A DNA stretch of 64,000 nucleotides from Symsagittifera roscoffensis (lineage: Eukaryota > Xenacoelomorpha > Acoela > Convolutidae), in NCBI RefSeq assembly GCF_963678635.1, contig NC_087068.1, positions 1,304,001 through 1,368,000 on the forward strand, given 5' to 3'. Position numbers and translations under genes: made by a program. The notes beneath the pieces are model-generated. The model was not told where the DNA came from, made no database searches, and saw only the letters and a list, made by a program, of their open reading frames with translations. Shown here piece after piece: positions 31,669 through 43,600 of the stretch (position 1 is the stretch's first letter; every line of letters starts with the position of its first letter).

Positions 31669-31752
31669 TACATCTTGCTTTTAGAGATTTTAGTATTGAC
31701 AGAAAACTTAATAGTTTTCTGTCAATACTAAAATCTCTAAAAGCAAGATGTA
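31669..31752. repeat. perfect 40/4/40 palindrome
   Basis: The left arm 31669-31708 (TACATCTTGCTTTTAGAGAT ...) and right arm 31713-31752 are exact complements across a TAAT loop. The next base pair outward mismatches. It has no relation to the neighbouring repeats that I can see. Confidence 0.93.
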
Positions 31753-32054
31753 TTGTCACACTTTGGTTCTTCATCTGAATCCAAAGTTTTACCACGGAAC
31801 ACAAATTTCATAGAGAACCTTTCGTATAAGTTGAAAGGCTCCCGTGGTATGTGAAACGTAAGTCTTGCGAATAAATCATGAACCAACTTCAGCGGAGAAA
31901 TGAAAAAACTAAAAAGTATACATTTGAATTTATTTGAAAACGTTTAAAACATTTCTCTCATTTTTCACATACGCCAACGTCCACAAAAAGCATAAAATAT
32001 AAGCAATTCGGATTCAAGTCGGAGACAAAGTGGCAAACAAAAGCGAATATCGGT

Positions 32055-32330
32055 TATAGTCGATTACAATGGATTTTTTGTGCAGAACAAATGATTTAGA
32101 ACCAGGGACAAAAATATTCGATTACAATTGATTATTATCGATTATAATTGTATCGAAATATAGAACAATCAACAATTGGTTATAATTGATTAATATGTAT
32201 TTTATTTGATTATGATTGGTTTTCAAATAGAGAGAATATAATCGATTATTAATTGATTAAAAATCAATTCTTTCTCAATTTTTGTAAAACTGGTACAAAA
32301 ATCATATTATAATCAATTAGTAGCGCTCAA
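32055..32330. repeat. degenerate TAATCGATTA/AATTGATTA-rich tract
   Basis: At least ten near-copies of words such as CGATTATAATTGATTA and TTATAATCGATTATTAATTG occur in about 275 bp. It is a decayed short-word tandem repeat. Confidence 0.65.
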
Positions 32331-32537
32331 AACTGGATGCGGGTATTTACAGGCATTTTTTTTTTAGATAAGTTTACTTTTCATGATGGTTTTCCTTTTA
32401 TGACAACCTTAGCTGGGATTTGATCACGTTTAAAAGTTACGATTGTCTTTAATTATATGAGAATCAAGAAAAGACCATCTCGATGAAAAATAGTTTCCAT
32501 TTAGTCCAGCAACGCTGCCAGATGCTGCAACGCTGCC

Positions 32538-32984
32538 AAGGTGAGAAAAAATCATACCAAGCGCATAGTGTCTTCCCATTTCGTGAACTCATTGGAGCAA
32601 TAATTTGTTACCTTCTAACTTTAACTAATTATCTAAATCACATACTTTGATTTATGCGTAGAATTTCACATTCTTCAATCTAGAAACAAAATTGTTATGA
32701 TGACCTATTTTTCTGAGTCTCACAAACAATAAAATTGAATTGCGGATATTTTTACACTGATGTACAGAGGCGGGTTTTGAGGGGGGGGGGCAGGGGGAGT
32801 CGGGCGGACACCTCCTTTTCCTCAGGGATTTGACCCCCTGCCGACCCAAAAGGTCCCTCCTTTGAACTATTTTGAGATATCAATTTTTGGTGATGGACCC
32901 TCAAATTTCACAAAAAGCGCCTTTGGCGCCAATGTATACTAAATTTGAGAGGGGAGCGCGCCAATAAAGTGCAATTTTTGATCA
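32538..32984 (+). repeat. H direct repeat copy 2
   Basis: Second copy of 31,121-31,571. Differences include the length of the G-run (about 10 here), GACC to GACA-type point changes and a diverged 3' flank after TTTTTGATCA. Confidence 0.88.
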
Positions 32985-33182
32985 AAAACTTTCCAAAAAG
33001 TGCTTAAAAACTCTTTTTTTGGCCATTTTTTTCAAAGCTTTTCAAGTTTCTAAAGGTTATGTCTATATAAAAAAGCAGCTGTCTGTGATCATTTCTTTTG
33101 GTAAATTGGAAAACTAAAACAATAAAACCAATAATTTTTATCAAAATTATCAACAAATCAAACTTTGAATTCAAAGGTCGTT

Positions 33183-33694
33183 TCAGGTTGCAACTGTCTT
33201 CTTTTTACCAGAGCCTCTTTCGCCTACTCCAAATTGGCCAGTGGAATCCAGACCTAGCCAGAGCGTTTCCCAGGAGACACCATCGGGGAGGTAGAGGTTG
33301 GCTTTTGACTCCCATCTTTCAATTGGACTAGATGTTGTTGTCTCATTCTTTTTGGTCCTACTAGTCTTGAAGCCTAAAGATTTGAAAACATACTCATCTA
33401 GATATATTGCGAAGGATTGTTGAATAATTTTGGACTTCGTTTCACGAGTCAGCTTCAAGTGCTATGCGTTGACTCTTCTGCAACTTTATCGATCCAAACT
33501 ACCCTCTGTTCTGCACTGTCTTTTAGTCGATGTTCATTCTCAAAAAAGCCATGACTTGCCAGGGGTTCGAATTCTGAATATTTGAGTGTCGGTGTAGTTG
33601 AAATAGTTGATTTGAAAGGGCCTGTGTTGCAATCTGCACACGTATAATCACCGCTTTGGATCCATTTTACGATCATCGAATCTGCCATTCTCAA
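33183..33694 (-). pseudogene. broken minus-strand ORF in dispersed repeat G, copy 2
   Basis: From 33694 leftwards a 79-codon ORF reads MADSMIVKWIQSGDYTC ... PTLKYSEFEPLASHG ... HRLKDSAEQRVVWIDKVAEE. A shifted frame (33458-33183) then continues ESKANLYLPDGVSWETLWLG and LDSTGQFGVGERGSGKKK, ending soon after. It parallels G1 block by block (IVK-I-SG-DY, PTL-YSE, H-LKD--EQ--VW-DK, LYLPDGVSWETL). The frame break means it is probably a pseudogene or an unrecognised spliced gene. No known family assigned. Confidence 0.55.
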
Positions 33695-34656
33695 TATTCA
33701 TCACAATATATCTGAAAGAGATAGTCTTTTAATAACATTGTGCCAAAGATCAATGCAAGAACGCCAACAGCGACAGATTATTTGTTCTATTTTATCCTAT
33801 AAAATTATCTGCTTCAATACCCCCCATATTTTATTCGTATGGGTCACCATTTCTGAGTGGGAAAGTGCAGATAAGCTGTGAGTTGTAAAATAAATGATAA
33901 AAGCATAGAAGCCCAATAGGAGGAGCGCTGAAAGGGAAATTTTTGGGCGGATCTTTTGCAAAAAAAACGCTACACTCATTTTTTCTGGGTGCCAATTGTT
34001 TTCCTAAGGTACTGTGTAGCGATATCTGTTTTTGTTGGACCAACCTTGAAGTTTTCTAAAAGCGCCTTTCGTGCCAATATACCATAAATGTGAGGGGAGA
34101 GTTCGAGCCAAATGAACAACATTTTTTTGACGAAACCTACCAAAATGTGCCGAAGGATCATTTTTGACGGGTTTTGTCTAACTAAGGTTTTATGGACTTT
34201 CAGAGAATTAAGTTGGTCGGACTAAAAAAAGGTAGACAAAAAATTTCCGAGTTGATTTTATTATAAAAAATGAAACAAAAAATGTGAAGTTTGTAAACTG
34301 GTAAGACCAACTGCTTTTCGCTGGTTTTAAAATGAACTGCTACGAGATCTGTCTATACACAATCACATGATGACTCACTCACTACATCAGCTAGTTGTTA
34401 CTCTGTCCAGAGAGTTTTCTATATATTTTAAATTATTTTCATGCACGTTTTTCGACTGTTTTGTACACATGTTTATTTTGTTCTTTCAAATGTTCACATT
34501 TTGACTCGTGGTTAAATGCTCTTCAAAATGGCACCATAATTGCAACAGAGCCAGTAAATGATTTATGACTGTTTTTTGTTATCGATTGTATGCAATTCTA
34601 TCAGATGCTGCACGATATGGTGAACATTGATATTCGCTTTACAAGCAGGAAGGCTT
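33695..34656. other. G2 flank and right module leading to satellite
   Basis: No gene. A degenerate segment of the G-run MITE family (AAAAGCGCCTTTCGTGCCAA ... GAGGGGAGAG) lies at about 34,017-34,170. The G right-hand module (GCACCATAATTGCAACAGAG ... CAGATGCTGCACGATATGGT) lies at 34,528-34,625. About 30 bp later the satellite begins. Confidence 0.6.
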
Positions 34657-37600
34657 ACAAACGGCGTTACGAATTAAACCCTGAATGTTCCGACTACCTT
34701 TAACCGGCGTCCAATCACTTTTTGTCAAAGCAAACGGCGTTACGAATTAAACCGTGAATGTTCCGACTACCTTTAACTGGCGTCCAATCATTTTTTGTCA
34801 AAACAAACGGCGTTACGAATTAAACCCTGAATGTTCCGACTACCTTCAACTAGCGTCCAATCATTTTTTGTCAAAACAAACGGCGTTACGAATTAAACTC
34901 TGAATGTTCCGACTACCTTTAATTGGCGTCCAGTCAATTTTTTGTCAAAACAAACGGCGTTACGAATTAAACCCCGAATGTTCCGACTGCTTTTAACTGG
35001 CGTCCAATCATTTTTTGTCAAAACAAACGGCGTTACGAATTAAACCCCGAATGTTCCGACTGCCTTTAACTGGCGTCCAATCATTTTTTGTCAAAACAAA
35101 AGGCGTTACGAATTAAACCCTGATTGTTCCGACTACATTTAACTGGCGTTCAATCATTTTTTGTCAAAACAAATGGCGTTACAAATTAAACCCTGAATGT
35201 TCCGACTGCCTTTAACTGGCTTCCAATCATTTTTTGTCAAAAAAAACGGCGTTACGAATTAAACCCTGAATGTTCCGACTACCTTTAACTTCCGTCCAAT
35301 CATTTTTTGTCAAAACAAACGGCGTTACGAATTAAACTCTGAATGTTCCGACTACCTTTAACTGGCGTCCAATCATTTTTTGTCAAAACAAACGGCGTTA
35401 GGAATTAAACTCTGATTGTTCCGACTACCTTTAACTGGCGTCCAATCATTTTTTGTCAAAATAAACGGCGTTACGAGCTAAACCCTGAATGTTCCGACTA
35501 CCTTTAACTGGCGTCCAATCATTTTTTGTCAAAACAAATGACGTTACGAATTAAACACTGAATATTCCGACTACCTTTAACTGGCGTCTAAACATTTTTT
35601 GTCAAAACAAACGGCGTTACGAATTAAACCCTGAAGGTTCCGACTACCTTTAACTGGCGTCCAATCATTTTTTGTCAAAACAAACGGCGTTACGAATTAA
35701 ACCCTGAATGTTCCGACTACCTTTAACTGGCGTCCAATCATTTTTTGTCAAAACAAACGGCGTTACGAATTAAACTCTGAATGTTCCGACTACCTTTAAC
35801 TGGCGTCCAATCATTTTTTTGTCAAAACAAACGGCGTTACGAATTAAACTCTGAATGTTCCGACTACCTTTAACTGGCGCCCAATCATTTTTTTGTCAAA
35901 ACAAACGGCGTTACGAATTAAACTCTGAATGTTCCGACTACCTTTAACTGGCGTCCAATCATTTTTTGTCAAAACAAACGGCGTTACGAATTAAACCCCG
36001 ATTGTTCCGACTGCCTTTAACTGGCGTCCAATCATTTTTTGTCAAAACAAACGGCGTTACGAATTAAAACCCGAATTTTCCGACTGCCTTTAACTGGCGT
36101 CCAATCATTTTTTGTCAAAACAAACGGCGTTACGAATTAAACCCTGATTGTTCCGACTACCTTTAACTGGCGTCCAATCATTTTTTGTCAAAACAAACGG
36201 CGTTACGAATTAAACCCTGAATGTTCCGACTGCCTTTAACTGGCGTCCAATCATTTTTTGTCAAAACAAACGGCGTTACAAATTAAACCGTGAATGATCC
36301 GACTACCTTTAACTGCCGTCCGATCATTTTTTGTCAAAACAAACGGCGTTACGAACTAAACCCTGAATGTTCCGACTACCTTTAACTGGCGTCCAATCAT
36401 TTTTTGTCAAAACAAAAGGCGTTACGAATTAAACCCTGATTGTTCCGACTACCTTTAACTGGCGTCCAATCATTTTTTTGTCAAAACAAACGGCGTTACG
36501 AATTAAACCCTGAATCTTCCGACTACCTTTAACTTCCGTCCAATCATTTTTTGTCAAAACAAACGGCGTTACGAATTAAACTCTGATTGTTCCGACTACC
36601 TTCAACTTCGTCCAATCATTTTTTGTCAAAACAAACGGCGTTACGAATTAAACTCTGATTGTTCCGACTGCCTTTAACTGGCGTCCAATCATTTTTTGTC
36701 AGAACAAACGGCGTTACGAACTAAACCCTGAATGTTCCGACTATCTTTAACTGGCGTCCAATCATTTTTTGTCAAAAGAAAAGGCGTTACGAATTAAACC
36801 CTGGTTGTTCCGACTGCCTTTAACTGGCGTCCAATCATTTTTTGTCAAAACAAACGGCGTTACGAATTAAACCCTGAATCTTCCGACTACCTTTAACTTC
36901 CGTCCAATCATTTTTTGTCAAAACAAACGGCGTTACGAATTAAACACTGAATGTTTCGACTACCTTTTTACTGGCGTCCAATCATTTTTTGTCAAAACAA
37001 ACGGCTTTACGAATTAAACACTGAATGTTCCGACTACCTTTAACTGGCGTCCAATCATTTTTTGTCAAAACAAACGGCGTTACGAATTAAACCCCGAATG
37101 TTTTGACTGCCTTTAACTGGCGTCCAATCATTTGTTGTCAAAACAAACGGCGTTACAAATTAAACTCTGAATGTTCCGACTACCTTTAACTGGCGTCCAA
37201 TCATTTTTTGTCAAAACAAACGGCGTTACGAATTAAACCTCGAATGTTCTGACTGCCTTTAACTGGCGTCCAATCATTTGTTGTCAAAACAAACGGCGTT
37301 ACAAATTAAACCCCGAATGTTCCGACTGCCTTTAACTGGCGTCCAATCATTTTTTGTCAAACAAACGGCGTTACGAATTAAACCCTGATTGTTCCGACTA
37401 GCTTTAACTGGCGTCCAATCATTTTTTGTCAAAACAAACGGCATTACGTATTAAACCCTGAATGTTCCGACTGCCTTTAACTGGCGTCCAATCATTTTTT
37501 GTCGAAACAAACGGCGTTACAAATTAAACCCTGAATATTCCGACTACCTTTAACTGCCGTCCGATCATTTTTTGTCAAAACAAACGGCGTTACGAATTAA

Positions 37601-40600
37601 ACACTGAATGTTCCGACTACCTTTAACTGGCGTCCAATCATTTTTTGTCAAAACAAACGGCGTTACGAACTAAACCCTGAATGTTCCGACTACCTTTAAC
37701 TGGCGTCCAATCCTTTTTTGTCAAAACAAAAGGCGTTACAAATTAAACCCTGATTGTTCCGACTACTTTTACTGGCGTCCAATCATTTTTTTGTCAAAAC
37801 AAACGGCGTTACGAATTAAACCCTGAATCTTCCGACTACCTTTAACTTCCGTCCATTCATTTTTTGTCAAAACAAACGGCGTCACGAATTAAACACTTGA
37901 TGTTCCGACTACCTTTAACTGGCGTCCAATCATTTTTTGTCAAAACAAACGGCGTTACGAATTAAACTCTGATTGTTCCGACTACCTATAACTGGCGTCC
38001 AATCATTTTTTGTCAAAACAAACGGCGTTACGAAATAAACCCTGAATGTTCCGACTACCTTTAACTGGCGTCCAATCATTTTTTGTCAAAAGAAAAGGCG
38101 TTACAAATTAAACCCTGATTGTTCCGACTACTTTTAACTGGCGTCCAATCATTTTTTGTCAAAACAAACGGCGTTACGAATTAAACCCTGATTGTTCCGA
38201 CTACTTTTAACTTCCGTCCAATCATTTTTTGTCAAAACAAACGGCGTTACGAATTGAACACTGAATGTTCTGACTACCTTTAACTGGCGTTCAATCATTT
38301 TTTGTCAAAACAAAAGGCGTTACGAATTACACTCTCAATGTTCCGACTACCTTTAACTGGCGTCCAATCCTTTTTTGTCAAAACAAAAGGCGTTACAAAT
38401 TAAACCCTGATTGTTCCGACTACTTTTAACTGGCGTCCAATCATTTTTTTGTCAAAACAAACGGCGTTACGAATTAAACCCTGAATCTTCCGACTACCTT
38501 TAACTTCCGTCCAATCATTTTTTGTCAAAACAAACGGCGTCACGAATTAAACACTTGATGTTCCGACTACCTTTAACTGGCGTCCAATCATTTTTTGTCA
38601 AAACAAACGGCGTTACGAATTAAACTCTGATTGTTCCGACTACCTATAACTGGCGTCCAATCATTTTTTGTCAAAACAAACGGCGTTACGAAATAAACCC
38701 TGAATGTTCCGACTACCTTTAACTGGCGTCCAATCATTTTTTGTCAAAAGAAAAGGCGTTACAAATTAAACCCTGATTGTTCCGACTACTTTTAACTGGC
38801 GTCCAATCATTTTTTTGTCAAAACAAACGGCGTTACGAATTAAACCCTGATTGTTCCGACTACTTTTAACTTCCGTCCAATCATTTTTTGTCAAAACAAA
38901 CGGCGTTACGAATTGAACACTGAATGTTCCGACTACCTTTAACTGGCGTTCAATCATTTTTTGTCAAAACAAAAGGCGTTACGAATTACACTCTGAATGT
39001 TCCGACTACCTTTAACTGGCGTCCAATCCTTTTTTGTCAAAACAAAAGGCGTTACAATTTAAACCCTGATTGTTCCGACTACTTTTAACTGGCGTCCAAT
39101 CATTTTTTTGTCAAAACAAACGGCGTTACGAATTAAACCCTGAATCTTCCGACTACCTTTAACTTCCGTCCAATCATTTTTTGTCAAAACAAACGGCGTC
39201 ACGAATTAAACACTTAATGTTCCGACTACCTTTAACTGGCGTCCAATCATTTTTTGTCAAAACAAACGGCGTTACAAATTAAACCCTGAATGTTCCGACC
39301 ACCTTTAACTGGCGTCCAATCATTTTTTGTCAAAACAAACGGCGTTACGAACTAAACCCTGAATGTTCCGACTACCTTTAACTGGCGTCCAATCATTTTT
39401 TGTCAAAACAAACGGCGTTACGAACTAAATCCTGAATGTTCCGACTACCTTTAACTGGAGTCCAATCTTTTTTTGTCAAAACAAACGGCGTTATGAATTA
39501 AACCCTGAATGTTCTGACTACCTTTAACTGGCGTCCAATCATTTTTTGTCAAAACGAACGGCGTTACGAATTAAACCCTGAATGTTCCGACTACCTTTAA
39601 CTGGCGTCCAATCATTTTTGTCAAAACAAACGGCGTTACGAATTGAACCCTGAATGTTCCGACTACCTTTAACTGGCGTCCAATCATTTTTTGTCAAAAC
39701 AAACGGCGTTACGAATTAAACCCCGAATGTTCCGACTAACTTTAACTGGCGTCCAATCATTTTTTGTCAAAACAAACGGCGTTACGAACTAAACCCTGAA
39801 TGTTCCGACTACCTTTAACTGGCGTCCAATCCTTTTTTGTCAAAACAAAAGGCGTTACAAATTAAACCCTGGTTGTTCCGACTACTTTTAACTGGCGTCC
39901 AATCATTTTTTTGTCAAAACAAACGGCGTTACGAATTAAACCCTGAATCTTCCGACTACCTTTAACTTCCGTCCAATCATTTTTTGTCAAAAAAAACGGC
40001 GTCACGAATTAAACACTTAATGTTCCGACTACCTTTAACTGGCGTCCAATCATTTTTTGTCAAAACAAACGGCGTTACGAATTAAACTCTGATTGTTCCG
40101 ACTACCTTTAACTGGCGTCCAATCATTTTTTGTCAAAACAAACGGCGTTACGAACTAAACCCTGAATGTTCCGACTACCTTTAACTGGCGTCCAAACATT
40201 TTTTGTCAAAAGAAAAGGCGTTCCAAATTAAACCCTGATTGTTCCGACTGCCTTTAACTGGCGTCCAATCATTTTTTGTCAAAACAAACGGCGTTACGAA
40301 TTAAACTCTGATTGTTCCGACTACCTTTAACTTCCGTCCAATCATTTTTTGTCAAAACAAACGGCGTTACGAATTGAACACTGAATGTTCCGGCTACCTT
40401 TAACTGGCGTCCAATCATTTTTTGTCAAAACAAACGGCGTTACGAATTACACTCTGATTGTTCCGACTACCTCTAACTGGCGTCCAATCATTTTTTGTCA
40501 AAACAAACGGCGTTACGAACTAAACCCTGAATGTTCCGACTACCTTTAACTGGCGTCCAATCATTTTTTGTCAAAACAAATGAAGTTACGAATTAAACAC

Positions 40601-43600
40601 TGAATGTTCCGACTACCTTTAACTGGCGTCTAAACATTTTTTGTCAAAACAAACGGTGTTACGAATTAAACCCTGAATGTTCCGACTACCTTTAACCGGC
40701 GTCCAATCGTTTTTTGTCGAAACAAACGGCGTTACGAACTAAACCCTGAATGTTCCGACTACCTTTAACTGGAGTCCAATCTTTTTTTGTCAAAACAAAC
40801 GGCGTTACGAATTAAACCCTGAATGTTCTGACTACCTTTAACTGGCGTCCAATCATTTTTTGTCAAAACGAACGGCGTTACGAATTAAACCCTGAATGTT
40901 CCGACTACCTTTAACTGGCGTCCAATCATTTTGTCAAAACAAACGGCGTTACGAATTAAACCCTGAATGTTCCGAATACCTTTAACTTCCGTCCAATCAT
41001 TTTTTGTCAAAACAAATGGCGTTACAAATTGAACACTGAATGTTCCGACTACCTTTAACTGGCGTCCAATCATTTTTTGTCAAAACAAACGGCGTTACGA
41101 ATTAAACTCTGATTGTTCCGACTACCTCTAACTGGCGTCCAATCATTTTTTGTCAAAACAAACGGCGTTACGAATTACACTCTGATTGTTCCGACTACCT
41201 CTAACTGGCGGCCAATCATTTTTTGTCAAAACAAACGGCGTTACGAACTAAACCCTGAATGTTCCGACTACCTTTAACTGGCGTCCAATCATTTTTTGTC
41301 AAAACAAATGACGTTACGAATTAAACACTGAATGTTCCGCTACCTTTAACTGGCGTCCAATCATTTTTTGTCAAAACAAACGGCGTTACGAACTAAACCC
41401 TGAATGTTCCGACTACCTTTAACTGGCGTCCAATCATTTTTTGTCAAAACAAACGGCGTTACGAACTAAACCCTGAATGTTCCGACTAACCTTTAACTTC
41501 CGTCCAATCATTTTTTGTCAAAACAAACGGCATTACGAATTGAACACTGAATGTTCCGACTACCTCTAACTGGCGTCCAATCATTTTTTGTCAAAACAAA
41601 CGGCGTTACGAACTAAACCCTGAATGTTCCGACTACCTTTAACTGGCGTCCAATCATTTTTTGTCAAAACAAATGACGTTACGAATTAAACACTGAATGT
41701 TCCGACTACCTTTAACTGGCGTCTAAACATTTTTTGTCAAAAAAAACGGCGTTACGAATTAAACCCTGAATGTTCCGACTACCTTTAACTGGCGTCCAAT
41801 CATTTTTTGTCAAAACAAACGGCGTTACGAATTAAACCCCGAATGTTCCGACTACCTTTAACTGGCGTCCAATCATTTTTTGTCAAAACAAACGGCGTTA
41901 CGAACTAAACCCTGAATGTTCCGACTACCTTTAACTGGAGTCCAATCTTTTTTTGTCAAAACAAACGGCGTTACAAATCCAATCATTTTTTGTCAAAACA
42001 AACGGCGTTACGAATTAAACCCTGAATGTTCCGACTACCTTTAACTGGCGTCCAATCATTTTTTGTCAAAACAAACGGCGTTACGAATTAAACTCTGAAT
42101 GTTCCCACTACCTTTAACTGGCGTCCAATCATTTTTTTGTCAAAATAAACGGCGTTGCGAAATAAACACTGAATGTTCCGACTACTTTTAACTGGCGAAT
42201 ATTCATTTTTTGTCAAAATAAACGGCGTTACGAATTAAACCCCGAATGTTCCGACTGCCTTTAACTGGCGTCCAATCATTTTTTGTCAAAACAAACGGCG
42301 TTACGAACTAAACCCTGAATGTTCCGACTACCTTTAACTGGCGTCCAATCATTTTTTGTCAAAACAAACGGCGTTACGAATTAAACCCAGAATGTTCCGA
42401 CTACCTTTAACTGGCGTCCAATCGTTTTTTGTCAAAACAAACGACGTTACGAATTAAACCCTGAATGTTCCAACTACCTTTAACTGGCGTCCAATCATTT
42501 TTTGTCAAAACAAACGGGGTTACGAATTAAACCCTGAATGTTCCGACTACCTTTAACTGGCGTCCAATCGTTTTTTGTCAAAACAAACGGCGTTACGAAT
42601 TAAACCCTAAATGTCCCGACTACCTTTAACTGGCGTCCAATCATTTTTTGTCAAAACAAACGGCGTTACGAATTAAACCCTGAATGTTCCGACTACCTTT
42701 AACTGGCGTCCAATCATTTTTTGTCAATACAAACGGCGTTACGATTTAAACCCTGAATGTTCCGACTACCTTTAACTGGCGTCCAATCATTTTTTGTCAA
42801 AACAAACGGCGTTACTAATTAAACCCTGATTGTTCCGACTACCTTTAACTGGCGTCCAACTATTTTTTGTCAAAACAAACAGCGTTACGAATTAAACCCT
42901 GTTTGTTCCGACTACCTTTAATTGGCGTCCAATCATTTTTTGTCAAAACAAACGGCGTTACGAATTAAACTCTGATTGTTCCGAATTCCTTTAACTGGCG
43001 TCCAATCAATTTTTGTCAAAACAAACGGCGTTACAAACTAAACCCTGAATGTTCCGACTACCTTTAACTGACGTCCAATCATTTTTTGTCAAAACAAACG
43101 GCGTTTCGAATTAAACCCTGAATGTTCCGACTACCTTTAAATGGCGTCCAATCGTTTTTTGTCAAAACAAACGACGTTACGAATTAAACCCTGAATGTTC
43201 CAATTACCTTTAACTGGCGTCCAATCAGTTTTTGTCAAAACAAACGGGGTTACGAATTAAACCCTGAATGTTCCGACTACCTTTAACTGGCGTCCAATCG
43301 TTTTTTGTCAAAACAAACGGCGTTACGAATTAAACCCTAAATGTCCCGACTACCTTTAACTGGCGTCCAATCATTTTTTGTCAAAACAAACGGCGTTACG
43401 AATTAAACCCTGAATGTTCCGACTACCTTAAGCTGGCGTCTAATAATTTTTTGTCAATACAAACGGCGTTACGATTTAAACCCTGAATGTTCCGACTACC
43501 TTTAACTGGCGTCCAATCATTTTTTGTCCAAACAAACGGCGTTACTAATTAAACCCTGATTGTTCCGACTACCTTTAACTGGCGTCCAATCATTTTTTGT

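Noticed and set aside
31121-32984. LTR retrotransposon with H repeats as LTRs
   Set aside because: No TG..CA ends, primer-binding site, polypurine tract or coding in the interior; the H repeat also contains an internal MITE-like segment.
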